Positions 49,101-62,342 are shown, numbered from the stretch's first letter. The stretch: DNA of 64,000 nt from Vanilla planifolia (GCA_023846275.1 CM043865.1:7056068-7120067); one strand, 5' to 3'. Notes: a model not told the origin generated them from the sequence alone. Made by a program: numbers and translations.

Positions 49101-52100
49101 ATATGTTCTTGTAGAAAAAAATATATTATGCAAAGAGCAAGCATAAATACTCAAAAACACATATTTTGAGGATAACTCAAATGTAGAAATGAAGCACAAG
49201 GTACATTTGAGGATTTTACCTTTGATTTTGAATACAAAATAATAATTTGTAACAACCTAGTTTTGTTTCCCTTATGTTTGATAAATGAAAGTTAAGGATC
49301 TACATGTTTGACAAGACACAATATAGCTAACATTTGATATTGATCACTTATGGAGCTTCTTTTATATTACTTGTAACTTAGATTGTTTCTATCAAATAAT
49401 GTAATGAGAATAACAATAATCAAAGCAACAACAATAACAAGCTTTATTCCCACCATGTTAGTTATATGAATTGCTTGATGTTATTGTGCATCATACATTA
49501 AACAATTTTTTAATCCAAACATGATGTCTTTTCTAATAGGCTTTGTCATATCTTATTTTGGGTTTCTATAGTTTTATTAATATGAAAAAAATTAACTTAT
49601 ATCTTCTAATAGGAGCATTAAGCAACATTCATCTTAAATGTTTAAATTATCTAAGCAAGTATTCCTTAAGTTTTTCTTAGATAATGGCACTCAAGCTTCC
49701 CATAAATATTCTCAGTTTTAATCATTTAATTACAAATATGATCTTTTTCAAACTTAACATCCTAAACTTAGCAAAATTTATTCTATTATTATACAAAGAA
49801 TTTATATGATAATATTTAATAGAAAATAAAATTGTTGATCTCATTATAGTCTTATAAAAACAATTTTTAATAGTCTTACATCCAAAAATCTATTATTAGC
49901 CAATCCATCTACATTTAACAATCTCATCATCATCTAGTATCTCTCCAAATTCTTATATAAATATCAAAAGTTCCTTTCTTAATGTCACCATCATCTTTTT
50001 AGCCTATCATCATATTCATTCATATCTTAATATTCTTCACTCTTAAACTTGAATTTCACTTTTCAACTCTCCTTTTACTTTTATCCTTATCATTTTTTTT
50101 TATTTCCACCACCAATTCTTTTTGCAATTAATTTGGACTATATCTTTTAGATTCCTCATACAACTAATAATGTTATCTCACAAAAGATTTGCTTGAGTAT
50201 ATCTTATGAAGATAGCTTTAAGACCCCATTATTTAACAATTTTCCTTTTGTAGATTTAAAATTTAACCATCTAGCTCTAGGACATTATTTTGGGTTTTGT
50301 GTTCTTATACAATATTTAAAGTCGATTTCTAAGTTCTTAAGTGGATGTTGAGTGATCAAACATTCTTCTCCCAAGTTCTTAAGATATTTATAACATAAGC
50401 AATCATTCACCATCATTAAAAACTAACTAGTATATGTTCCAAAAACTTTATAAATAATGAAATACTTCTCTCATTTCTAAAAAAAAGTGTTAACTATAAG
50501 ATCATATATTTAGTTCTTCTTTGTTAGCCTACCAAAACTTATAATCATAATGGTAGTTTTTAAATTTTTTGTTGTCCTTTCTACTTTTTCAATTAACTCT
50601 CCTTCAATAAAAATCCCTTGACATGGAGAGGTCCATTGTATTGACTATACAAAACATTTATAATATAAGTATCTACTATTTAAGAGGCATTTAATACCAA
50701 CAACATTTATAATATAGATGAAAAAATGTAAATGTTTTATTATGTATGATAAACAACTAATATGATTGTAGGGATCAAGTGAGGATTGACATTAGAAAAT
50801 GCTTGGAATTGGTTAATATTCATTAATTGTACGTCTTCTAGTGGTTCCAATATGTAAACTTGTATGTTTTTGTCAAGAATTTGCTTATGTGGTTTAGTTG
50901 GAAATTATATATATATATATATATATGTTTGCAAAATTTAGAAGTGAGCGCTTACTCCAAAAATAAAGTTACCACATTTTAACCATTCTACAAATAGGGC
51001 ACCATAGAAAGCGCATTTCTTGTATAGAAAATCAAAGCACTTAAACTCTTAAGCTCATTACATTCTTAACTTTTAGGCACCTTCATCTAGGTAGATTAAT
51101 TGTTTGTGCTCTAAACTTGATGCAAAATCTGATGATTGGCTTCTCATTAGCTAGGTAATGATTTTCTTTAATTTTACTATGAATGTTTTTTCTAAAAATT
51201 GTTAAGGCCTATTTTGATGATGGAAAAAATAAGATACGAAGCTCACAACACAACGTAATGGCAAAAATAAGCATATCTTATGTTAGAGGCTAACGTGAGG
51301 GATAATGTTCTTTCTAAATCATATATTAAGGTAAAACTATGATATGATATTAAACTAAGAAGTTGAGTTAATGGTACAATTTAGTTGAATGCCATCATGC
51401 CAATTATCCCCATGTGTGATAACCTAAATTGTATGCTACATAGAGATATTGGATTTGATCTTTCAGCCAAAAACACTAATGTCAAAATAAAACAAAACAC
51501 TCAACCCTTCTCAAGTCTCAAGTAAACCTTGATGCATGTTTTAAGCATCTTAACAACTTATGTAGACTCATGCATGGCATAGTATACAAGAAACATTTGT
51601 AATACTCAAAAAGTAAAATAAAGAATGTGATTGGTTACATTTGACTTTTAGTAGAAAATATAATCATTGGTCTTTTCTTTTTTAACTTTACATGAGTTAT
51701 TCTTTGTTCATTATTGTGTATCTTGATAAACTTTTGATAAGGAGAGTTTTAGGGGTTATCGTTTTATAATTGGTCCAAAGCATTATGGGTAAAAGAGCAC
51801 ACAATCATTGAATACCCTAGTTGTGCTTGAGATTTATCTTAACAGAAGGTGCTCTACTTTTAGAAACAAAGAATTTTATTCTAGCAACAGAATTTTTTCT
51901 AGCAGCATTTCTATGACAATGCTCTAATAAAATATGAACTTAATATCAAAAGAATTAGATTTCGTGATTTAGAAAATCAATGTAACAATTGTGAAAAACT
52001 ATTCAATGATCAAATAATAACATAATGGAAAACAAGCCATGATGGATTGCTTAATCTATCACCAATAAAATCTAAATAAATTTGGAGAAAAAAAAAATAG

Positions 52101-53546
52101 AATGAAGGCATCATATTTTATGTTATATGTAAATCTTTCCCTACTTTTATTAGCAGAAACTGAGCTAATGTTGACAATAAATCTTGAAAGAATTGTAAGT
52201 GCACCAGATTTCTAATTTCTTCACAAAATTTCGAAAAAAGTTAATTTATGATAAAACCTCATGATATTGTCATTCCCTCATGTAATGACGTTTTTCCTTA
52301 TACATAAACAATATGACCAATATTGATTAATCATAAAAAGGAAAATAATATGAAATTAAGTGAAAGATTAGTAGATATATTAATTGGTAAGGTTATTAGG
52401 ATTACTAAATAATATTTTTAGAACTTACTAAATGATATCTTGATGTGTATGATGAGGTTTCATTGAGGAAAACATATATGATGTTGATGAGTGACCTATA
52501 AAAATAATCATTTGGACAAAAATGAATGTTATTGAAATGATGATAGTGCTGAAACTGATGTCTTGTTATACTAAAAAAAATTATAATTAAACATGTGTTC
52601 ATATTGAGAAGGTTAGCTTAGCACTAAGTGTAAGAATAGAAAGAGTTGACATGAATGATTTGGATATGTAAATAGCATGTTCGTCCAATTTAGAGAGGTA
52701 ATTTGTTAACATAATTTCTACAACAAATAAAAAAGAAGACAAAATGCGTTAATAGACTATTAGAAGGAGAGATCTACTAATAGATAAAAAAATGTTACCA
52801 AAAGGTTTAAATAGTTGGTCATAGACTAAAATTAAGAAATGCTATAGTATTATATAAAACTTTATGAGTTTGTATATATATAAGGTATCATTTCAAACAT
52901 CTTTCTTCCTTAAAACAATTTTCCCTCTTGAAAGGACCTAAACCTTGAGATTTGCTTGATCAATTGGCTAACGATGGATGTTGACTACGTGGATACATCG
53001 TTTGTCATTGATGGACCCCAATTGAATAGAACTTGGGAGAGTCCAAGTCAAATTTATGCTTTGAAATTAACAAAAAAATATTATTTAAGATTTATAGAAA
53101 GGTTAAAAGCAAAAGAGAAGTAAAAGCTTTCCAAGGATGGCAGAGAGGAATATAGAATTTGCTGATTGTTTTGTAAATTACAGTCTATCCACTTTATATG
53201 AACAATATATAAAATGCAATATTTGGAGAAAGAAATGGAATAATCATCTCTTAAAGGATTTAGTAAATTCAATAACCGATTTGTCCACTTGATAAGTCTA
53301 TTTTAGGATAGTCGAACATCTATAATTGTAGCTCCATATTTATGATCAAATATTATCTCTACGATTGTAACATATCATAGCAAAGAATGGAGAGCTTATT
53401 TTTTATGCTTTCAACATTCCATATTCCTGAAATGTTACTAATTTCTTTGCTTAATTTTGCTTAGTGTCAAGGGAACTATTGAAAGATACAAAAAGGCAAG
53501 CACTGATGGGTCGAATAACGGAACGATATCTGAAGCAAATTCACAG
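46150..53546 (+). CDS. AG: AGAMOUS-lineage (C/D-class) MADS-box transcription factor, exons 1-2; 3' part outside window
   Basis: Floral MIKC MADS-domain factor of the AGAMOUS lineage, a nuclear DNA-binding protein for CArG boxes that specifies stamen and carpel identity and floral determinacy. Exon 1 (46150-46349, 200 nt) encodes [18 protein letters not shown] and the rest of the MADS domain through [34 protein letters not shown] and YEYANN. Exon 2 (53465-53546, 82 nt) joins in frame as [16 protein letters not shown], then [12 protein letters not shown], the lineage's I-region. The 82-nt size and Ser-splitting junction are typical of AG genes. Intron 1 is 7,115 bp and holds the GC-rich island listed separately. 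No K-box exon (expected YYQQEA.KLRQQI) appears before 64000, so intron 2 exceeds 10.4 kb. AG versus SEEDSTICK subclass cannot be settled from two exons. No stop or shift is seen in what is present. Confidence 0.93.
47220..47232 (-). promoter_or_regulatory. Tandem pair of LFY-core motifs
   Basis: Plus strand reads cattggtcattgg, i.e. two CCAATG cores 7 bp apart on the minus strand. This fits the LEAFY core CCANTG. Confidence 0.35.
47747..47795 (+). promoter_or_regulatory. CCAATCA box and near copy
   Basis: CCAATCA at 47747-47753 and CCAATCG at 47789-47795 are spaced 42 bp apart in the same orientation. Paired CCAATCA boxes are a described conserved feature of AG intron enhancers. Confidence 0.35.
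50906..50926. repeat. (AT)n microsatellite
   Basis: About ten uninterrupted AT units in the AG-type intron. Confidence 0.95.
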
Positions 53547-53807
53547 GTGGACTTTCTTCTACTTAATACCTTAAGGTTGTTCTTGTTCAGTTTCTTCATT
53601 TCCTATCTATTTTCTTAGCTTAAAGCTAGGCGTTAGTAACAGTCATATAGATAAAACATGGAACTTAAAGAAAAGGATTGTGCTGTTTGAATATAGTTTG
53701 TGCAATTAGTTTTGACATGGAAAGATAAAAAACTTTCAAAGAAGGGTTTTTTTTGTTACGAGTAAAAGCGAGTTTACTTGAAATATATGTTAGCTTTTTG
53801 ATGCTCT

Positions 53808-56440
53808 ACAGTTCCACGCCTGGAAGAAGGATTTAGACCTTATGAAATGGAGCAAAAGAGTTGAAAAATGGAACAAAAAGATTGCTTTAGCGCCTTTTTT
53901 ATAATTCCCATTCCATTTTGCTGCCCTTGGTAGTTTGGTAAGTTGAAACAGTGGCAAGTTAAATGTTGGTGCCAAAATTTAGAAGGATTCTTATAAATCC
54001 ACACCTTCTCATAGACTCCTTATCCTAATAGACAAATTCACTAGAACTCCTAAAAGGCTTATCTACCTCTCCTTCAAGATACCTACAGTGCAGCTCAACG
54101 AGATAACTTGGTTCCAGTAAAGTTTCTAGGATAGCACTTCTTGGAGATTGTCGACTTAGAAATGGTACGGTTTTGTTTGGCACCACTTTGGAAAAGCAAT
54201 TTCTTGAAAGTCAGAATTTCACAATGTAGTTCGGTATTAGTTGATCACATCTCAAAATTCACATTTATAACAAATAAAAAACAAAAAAATTTAGATGAGG
54301 AAAAACATTTTAACCATTTAAAAATATTATTAAATAATTTATTTTACATTTTTATTAAAAAATTACTATTGTTTCACAATTACAATTATTTAATTAAATC
54401 TTCTTGAATGCTTCTTGAAAATATATTACCAAATAGAACTTTTTGATAACATTTAACACTTCAAATAAACATTTTCATAAATCAACTTAGTGTTTCACAG
54501 CAACAATCTTTTTCTTGATATTGTAGAGTTGCTCTCTTAGCGACCTAGCTTTTCTTTTTTGGCAACACATAGGGGTTATGGGCTTAGGGTTTTAGTTGGC
54601 TAAATTAGTTAGAACAATGCCTTTGATTTTATTTTTCCTTCATCACATTATTTTTGGGGAAACATTCCATTAAATGTTATACAGTCACTTGATCAAAATT
54701 CCATTAAAAAGTGCAGGTTAAGCCTTGTTTTACCACTACGACAAACAAAATAAAACTGTTTAAGAATTTTTTTTAAATAATTTTTAATAGGTTGCTCACA
54801 AAAACTATATTTAAAAGGTAAAATAACAAATTGCATGGATGAAATTTATCGTTTCATCTTTTAAATACAAAACTTCTATGAGTTTCTGATGATAATGAAT
54901 GTAGCCTTGATGTCAAATTTGCAACGGATAAGCTGAGCTCGAAGAGGACCAAGAAATAGAAGAGCATAGCCTTTGCCCTCCTTAAAAGAGAAACAAGTTA
55001 GTTACCTAACCTTCTAAAACACCATGCAAGCATGCATATGCAAAACAATAATTTAATTATCAAAAAACATCACCTTCACATTCATCACATAAGGCTCAAA
55101 CGTAAGTCTATCATTCTAGATTAATCTCAATAAGATTAGGAGATGCATGAAAGATAACCAAAAGAAAAACTAATCCAAATCCTAAAAACTCAATTCAAAC
55201 TTAAATTTGAAAAAAAAAATAAAGAAAACTAAGGGTTATAAGTATATCTCCAAATTCTTAAATTTAAGGAATCTCAATCTCATAATATCTCTAAATTCTT
55301 AAACTTGAGAAATCTTTATCTGTTTGAACATGAAGTTAACCATGACTTATCTCACAAAAGATAAATATGTAGATAATCTTGAATTGTTGAGACACTATTT
55401 AAAAATTATAACAAGTCTCAATATTAAATATTTAAGGATCCATGACTTATATTATGTGAACTAGAATTCCTTAAACATGCTTGAAGGCTTTTTTATCATG
55501 AATGCCTACTATAATTGTCTCCAAATGAGTATGAATTTAATCTAAAATGCTAAGCTATGCAACCAACTTGTTGATTCCATGAGAAACTTTACTTTTTGGA
55601 GTCACATTTTATATGGGTGGATAAACTTCTCCATATTGAGTGGCCTGTGAAATGAAAACTCCAAAGCAAACAATCCTAAGGAATCGTATTTGCAATCCAT
55701 GAAGCACATTTTTAGGAAGCTTATTAAGACCAACACTCTAGGACATTGGTACCCTATAAATGAATTAAGATTGAGTAAATTTCTTATTTTGGTGCTGATT
55801 TTTTAAGAAATAAAACTAATAGAAGAAACACCTCTAGAACTTGTCAATTATTAGAAAATTCTTTAATTTCATTGGCAATTGATCTTACTTTGAGGGGCCA
55901 ACAAAGAACAAGCCACTCAGACAAGCCAATTGCATATCTTCTAAGTCAATGAGTAGTCAAGTTACACAAAAGTTAAGAAACTCTAATTAAGTACATCTTT
56001 TGTTTCTCTGGTTTATAAAAGAAATTAGTAGTCCTAAAGTTCTCTAATAAACAAATGTAATCTTTAAATTGAAAATTAGATTAATCATTTTATACAAAAT
56101 ATTAGAGTTACATGAAAAACTACATATAAATGAAGGAACTTCAATACTTAATATTGTGGCTGAAATTGAAGAAAAAACTTTTTTGGGGCTAAAACAAATC
56201 TAACTAACTTTTCTTTTGGTATTTTAGTTTATTTAGGCTTTAGAAAGAATAGGTTGAGGTAGACTAGATTTGAAAGACTTAAGTTTAGAAGTTAGTTTAG
56301 TATTAAGTGGAGTAGACTCAGGTTGATTGAGCTCAAAAGGATTAGATAGTTTAGATTGATAAAAATAAATTTATATTTTCTTTCATGTGGCAATATGAAT
56401 GAAAATTGAATTTAATGGGCATAAAATGCAATACACGTGC
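53808..56440. repeat. Tandem unit 1 (module A 53.81-54.90 kb, module B 54.90-56.40 kb)
   Basis: Module A starts acagttccacgcctggaaga and contains ggattcttataaatccacac, ataacttggttcc and a tail attgcatggatgaaatttat. Module B contains ctaattcttaaattt-type motifs and aaggaacttcaatacttaat. The same order recurs from 56467. Roughly 70-75% identity is judged by eye. No protein domain was found, so this is likely non-coding element sequence duplicated in tandem. Confidence 0.7.
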
Positions 56441-56466
56441 ATATTTTAACTATACTCAGCTAAAAC

Positions 56467-59400
56467 ACAATTCCACAAACTCAAGAGTGATTCAAAACTT
56501 TATGAAGTGGAGTAGCATAATTGAAAATGAAACAAAAAGATAGCTTCAACGATTTTTGAATTTTATAATTCTCATTTCATTTTGCTACTCTTGATAGTTC
56601 AGCATAGTCCAAATAGTGACAAATTAAATTTGGTGCCACCATATATGAAAAAGGATTCTTATAAATCCACACCTTCTCATGGAATCCTTACCATAGTAGA
56701 AAAATTCATCAAACTCGTAAAAGGTTTATCTTGCCCTCCTTTAGGATACCTATAGTTTACCTTGATGGGATAACTTGTTTCCATTAAAGTTTGTTGGCTT
56801 GCATCCTTAAGGAGTGTTTTCTTGGTATTTTAATGGTTATGTTTGGCATCACTTCGGAATGAAAATGTGTTTCAAAGCATGATTAGGCATTTGGTGACAC
56901 ATTTCAAAAGAAAAGTATAAAAAAAAAACAAACAAATTGGATGAGTAAACACATTTTTACTATAAAAAATAACATTTAAATAATCCATTTTATTCTATAA
57001 CCAAATAATCAAAGAATAATTTTGTCTTTTTATAATAAAAATTATTTAATTAAGCATTTTTTGATAATAAATTGCTGATCATAACTTTTATTAGCACTTA
57101 ATAATAACTATTCAAATCAATTTATATTTTGCAACAACAGTCTTTTTGTTATTGTTGCACAGGTCTTATATTAATGACCAAAAGTCTCTTTCCTCCTTGA
57201 AGTAGTGATAAAATGCAGTGCATGGCTGTGGTTTAGGATTCTATTATGTTTCATAAGTTAGACGAATGCCATAGATTTTCTTTTTTCCTTCATGACAGAA
57301 TGTTTAGGCAAAAACTTAATTAAATGTTATATAGTCTCTCAATCAAAGACACCATTAAAAAGGTTAATTCAGGCCTTGTTTTACCTCTGTGCCAAGAAAA
57401 AATAATATCATTGAAGAATTTTGGTAAGAATACTCTTAAAAAAACTACATTTAAAAGGTAAATTAATAAATTACATGGATTAAATTTATCATTTTATCTT
57501 GGAAATACAAAATTTTTATGCATTTTTCATTACAATGAATAACACTTTGTTACCAAATTGCTACTTAACCAATGGAGTGGTAAATAGCTCAATTTTAGGT
57601 TCATTAAATCCAAAAATTTTGAAAAAATCAAATGAGATGACAAAATGATGAAAATCATTTTAGAAGCACTAGGTAGCAAGAACTATGTGCATGCCCGTTG
57701 ACGACGGCTCACTATGTGCCAAATTCCCGTGTGCATTTGGGTCACTAAATCGCACACGTAGTCAACGCACGTAGTATGTGAACTTACCACATGGTCAACA
57801 TGCACATGGAGAGCTTTTTGGACTAAAAAATAGACTCACATGTGGAATAGTGCCCAATGTATGTGTGCGATGCACGAGTGCATTGTGATTAGGATGCTTG
57901 GGTGGATTTTGCAAATTTTTATAATTTCATTTTTACTAAAAAATCACGTATATTTACTTGAAAATTAAAATATTATATATTTTATAATAAAATATTATAT
58001 TTAATCCTCCACATAAAGGGATAAGAATAATAAATGAATCAATTTAGAACTCTATAATTCAGAATTCTTCGAAAGAAAACTTCTTATAAAATTCAATCTT
58101 TTTATGACAAAAACCTATACTCTCATTCATTTCTTCTTTAGTTTTAACCATTATCGTGTTTCAACTTCCACTATTTCAACTTGTAAAAAAACGATTTACT
58201 GTCAAGGGCATGAGGCAAGAACACCCCATAGACAAATCATAAAGCTTTGAGACGAAAGAGAGAGAACAGGGTCATCTATTTGTTCTTAAGAGATGTAGGT
58301 TAATTGCTTATTCATCTTCAAAATATTGTGCATATACTAAATAATAATTTGATTATAAAAAATATTTCCTTTTCATTCATTGCATAAAGCTTTCACATAA
58401 GTTTATAGTTCTAGATCAATCTCTATAAATTTTGGAGAAGTACAAATGATTAAAAAAACTAATGTCAAACTAATATAATCTTAAAAGCTCAATTTAATCT
58501 TAAATTTTGAAATAGAAGATAAATAAAAATAAGAAAAATAGATATATCTATAAATTTCTAAATTTAAAAAGTTTTTATCTCTTTATACAACTAAATTTCT
58601 AAATTTAAAGAACTTCGATTTCCTTGAATTTGAAGTAGTCATGGTTCATCCCATTAAAAGTAGAGATATAGATCATTTTGTATTATTGAGGTGACATCTA
58701 AAAGTTAAAATATGTCTCACTTTTAGCCTATTAAAAACCCATTTCTTTAGCATTCTTGAGAGGCATTTTTATTATGAATTTGTGCTCTATTTTGACTCTA
58801 AACTAATTCTAGATCTAATCTAAAATAATTAGCCCATAATTAGCTTGTTGATATAACCTATCTCATATTCATCCACCCTACCACAAGAAACTTTACTCTA
58901 TAGATTTAGATTTGATATATGTGATTGATTAGAACTCCTTCATATTGGGTAGTTTCTTGAGTAAAAAATTTCTATGCAACAATGTATTTAGTGTTTTATT
59001 CTTTAAGAGGTCAATAAAAACCAATTCTTTTGGTGGCTTAGCTATATGGAAGGTCTAAGAAGTCAGTTGATTATATCTCCTAACTAAGTTATCTAATAAA
59101 TTAGCTATATTAAAATTCAGGTAATCTAATTAAATAGATCTTCTATATCTTAGGTTTATAAAATAAGCTTGTGGTTTTGAAGTGCCTACTAAACAAACAT
59201 GATCATCAAACTAAATGTTAGATTAAGCATTTAACATAAAATAAAATTAGAATGACTTAAAAATCCCTTATATTTGAGGGAACTTTAATGCTTAATATTG
59301 TAGTAAAATTAGGGATAAAAAGAGTTGTCAGAAACAATAAAAATTTAACTTGTTAATCTTTTAGTATTTTCGTTAGCTTAGGTTTTGGTAGACTAAGATT

Positions 59401-59510
59401 AAAAGGTTCAAGCTCAAAAGTTCATTTACACTTAAGAAGAATAAGTTAAGGTGAATTAATTTTAGAAGTCTTTGAAATCTCAAGTTCATATGAAAGAAAT
59501 TTATCAATTT
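56467..59510. repeat. Tandem unit 2 (module A' 56.47-57.55 kb, unique 57.55-58.2 kb, module B' 58.2-59.51 kb)
   Basis: Module A' begins acaattccacaaactcaaga and repeats ggattcttataaatccacac and ataacttgtttcc. B' repeats the B landmarks, including gggaactttaatgcttaata. A stretch of about 650 bp between A' and B' has no counterpart in unit 1 and includes the GC-richer patch at 57.67-57.90 kb. Confidence 0.65.
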
Positions 59511-60840
59511 TTTCAGAGACATTCATAAAAATTGAATTTAGCAAATATATAAAAATATGTTGATCATTTGAGTAATAGAAATTATTGATTAAGATGCCAA
59601 GCACATACCATTCTCAACTAAGTTTGATGAAAAACAAGATCACAAAAACTCATATTTACTATATCACACAAAATAATTCATAGTAGATATGAATAAGGAC
59701 ATATCATGGTAATTGCAAGTTGATAGTTGTCATGAAACATAATTCAGGATGGCTTAGATGTGAAATATAATAAATTTTTTATGACCTAAAAAATTTAAAG
59801 GACACCAAGTTAACCATATAACATTTATGAATATAAATTATATAGCTTCTTAAGCTATTTTTTATAGATGAAATTTGAGGATGTTGAAAAATATACTCAA
59901 TTATTCATTTTTAAAATGTTAAGGTTACATAGTTTATAAATAACATATATAATTCTAAGGTCTTTTTGCAATTAAGTATAATAAAAATCTTATAAACATA
60001 TGACATAATTGATGATATGAAAACTTAGAATATAGAATATAATGATCAACATATTTTCGGAATGATGGATTGCTACAAGATGACAATGAGATATCCATGA
60101 ATTCAATGGTTTAATTTTAAAGGCAAAAAGATCAATCTAAACTTTTAAAAATATATCTTGTTCAATAAAATTTACTTCAATCAATTTTTTTTGTAATTTT
60201 ATGTAATTTTTATAAATTTTTTAATTTTTTTTATAATTTTTGAAATTAAAATCTATTATGTAGTTTGCTTTGAATTTGACTGAAACCAAACTTATATAGC
60301 TAAATATGTAATCTCCTATGCAACATAAATAGAAAAATGCACATAATATTCATATCTTTTTCTAAAATCTATTTTTTTTTTTATGCATATCTTCTATTCC
60401 TATCTTTAGACCTAATAAAAAAGTTTTTTTATAGATGTTGGGCTTAACTTAATGATAAGAAGGCCAACAACTTGAAGGTAATGCTATAGGGTTTTTGGTT
60501 TATTTAAGAGTAATAATAATAGTGTTGGAGGACAATAGATGACTAACAGTATGATTCCTCAACAACATGATGAATCTTTCTTTTTTATTTTGAATAATAG
60601 CATGTAAGGTTGCAATAATGATTGCCAGAAAGAATAATTATGGTAATAGTAGGGTGTAGTAATCACTACATTATTGTCAATTGTGGATATCAAAGAAAAA
60701 GTGATGAGCATATTAGCCATTAGTGGTTGGAAATGCTATGAAGAGATTGAAAAAAATTGAATCACTTGAAAGGACTTCAGTGCAGAACATATGAAATATG
60801 AAATGGGATCATCATTGCAAATGGAATGTAACAAGATTGT

Positions 60841-60852
60841 GCTCTAATACCA
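60841..60852 (-). other. Primer-binding-site-like sequence (tRNA-iMet type)
   Basis: The minus strand reads TGGTATTAGAGC, 11 of 12 bases matching the initiator-tRNA-Met primer site of copia and related LTR elements. It lies 7 bp from the TG start of the repeat at 60860, the expected geometry for a minus-strand 5' LTR. Confidence 0.55.
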
Positions 60853-60859
60853 AATTAGT

Positions 60860-61565
60860 TGCAATGTGTGAAGCTTTGATGTCCAATTGGCAATGGATGA
60901 ATAAAGCTTCAATAAGGTAGATAAAAGAGAGAGAGAGAGAGGAGAATCACATATGCCTTCATGAAAACAAAAACAAGTTGCTAACCTATTTCTTTTAAAA
61001 ATATCATGATTGCATGAACAAAGAAATGACTTGATTATAAAAAAACATCTTCTTTTCATATATCCCATAAAGTTTTACTTAGGTTTGCAATTGTAAATAA
61101 ATCTCCATAAAATTAGAAGATATACATAGAATTAATAAAAGAAAACTATTCCAAATCTTAAAAGCTAAAATCAAACATAAATATAAAATAAAAGATCAAG
61201 AAATTTAAGAGATACAAATATATTTCTAAATTGTTAAATTTAAGAAATCTTGATCTCTTTAAATCTTTAAACTCTTAAATTTATGAAATTTTGATCTCTT
61301 TGAATTTGAAGAAGTTGTGACTCATCCCACATAAGGTTGAGATATGTATAGTCTTTATTTCCTGAGATAATATATGAAAATTATAACACATGTCGTTATC
61401 ATTAACCCATTATGTGAGATAGAATCCCTTAAGCATGCATTGGTGGCATATTTATCATGAATTTTTGCTCTAATTTGGCTCCATGTTGAGTCTTAATCTA
61501 AACTAAAATGTTGGGTCAAGCAATCAATTTATTGACACAACTTACATAACATCCATTTCTTTATG
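60860..61565 (-). mobile_element. LTR-like repeat, third copy of module B
   Basis: Begins with plus-strand tgcaatgtgtgaagctttga and matches the first roughly 700 bp of modules B (54.90 kb) and B' (58.2 kb). The match includes a doubled block of about 40 bp (aaatt-ttaaatttaagaaatct) shared by all three. The adjacent primer-site-like sequence suggests it is the LTR of a minus-strand retroelement whose interior has decayed. A (GA)n run is at 60926-60941. Confidence 0.5.
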
Positions 61566-61775
61566 AAAACTATTGATTAAAAGAATAATAGAATAAGATT
61601 GATCCCTTTGTGCTTCTCCTTCAATATTTATAGGATAAAGCTATGGTCGCTACTTTTGTTCTTCTAAAATAATTGAGGTGGTTGAATTTGTCTATATTAA
61701 GCTAGGAATAAGACAAGGCAAAGAGCTTTCTATTTATTAGAGCCATTGCTAGGGTAGGATGGCTAGAGTTTTCTT

Positions 61776-62327
61776 TTTGTTTTTTTTTTTTGATATTCAA
61801 AAGGGGCACAAGCCCAGCAAAAGTACATTAATAGGTGCTATCCTCACGGAGGATCGAACATGTAATCTACCAGCAACAGCTTGATGAGCGGCTTGGGATA
61901 TGAGGTCCCACTATTCCAAACGAAGTCGTTTCGGCAAGCAGCACGTGCCACCCAGTCGGCAGGCTGATTACCTTCCCTGTATACATGTGTTATAGTAAGG
62001 GCGTCCAAATCACTAGCACAACGTATATTCTCAGCAATAGGTCCAACCACAGGTGCGTTGGCAATAAGCTTTCGGATCGTCAGCACCGCCGTCATGGAAT
62101 CCGTCTGCATCTCAATAGCACGGAACTGCGACAGGAACTTCCGCAATAGCTGGAAGGCCTCAAGTACTGCCTGGACCTCCATCGCCTCACTTGCCTGAGA
62201 AACAAACCTCTTCCCCATCACCAGGATCGGCCTCCCCATATGGTCTCTCACTACTACACTAATACCTGCAGAATCCAGACCACAAGCAGCGTCACAGTTC
62301 ACTTTAATCCATCCAGTGGGGGGGGAA
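61776..62327 (-). mobile_element. 5'-truncated LINE insertion with 15-bp target-site duplication
   Basis: The flanks ggctagagttttctt at 61761-61775 and 62328-62342 are identical. Between them lies about 552 bp in minus orientation: the poly-A tail shows as a T run at the left end (61776-61791), then a short 3' untranslated part, then an RNase H frame running to the truncated 5' end beside a C run (plus-strand G9). Composition is GC-richer than the host intron. The intact frame and perfect duplication indicate a recent insertion. It cannot move itself, since endonuclease and reverse transcriptase are missing. Confidence 0.9.
61844..62327 (-). pseudogene. RNase H domain fragment of a LINE ORF2 (RVT_3 type)
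   Basis: The frame is open from the truncation point (GWIKVNCDAACG) to a stop at 61844, about 160 codons. RNase H landmarks appear in order: NCDAA (first Asp), EAMEVQAVLEAF (Glu), IEMQTDSMTAV (second Asp), and HVYREGNQPADWVARAA (His and last Asp). This is the C-terminal domain seen in plant LINE polyproteins. No start codon belongs to it: the 5' end was lost on insertion, so it is a fragment rather than a gene, although its frame is undamaged. Confidence 0.85.
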
Positions 62328-62342
62328 GGCTAGAGTTTTCTT

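Larger units (their letters stand above)
46350..53464 (+). other. Large first coding intron of the AG-type gene
   Basis: It lies between CAACAACAG|GTTTAC and TTTTGCTTAG|TGTC. The first 1.5 kb is less AT-rich and carries chance ORFs (for example 46416-46865). From about 47.88 to 53.46 kb it is AT-rich with no gene, RNA or element domain recognised. In Arabidopsis the matching intron holds the main AG enhancers. Confidence 0.8.
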
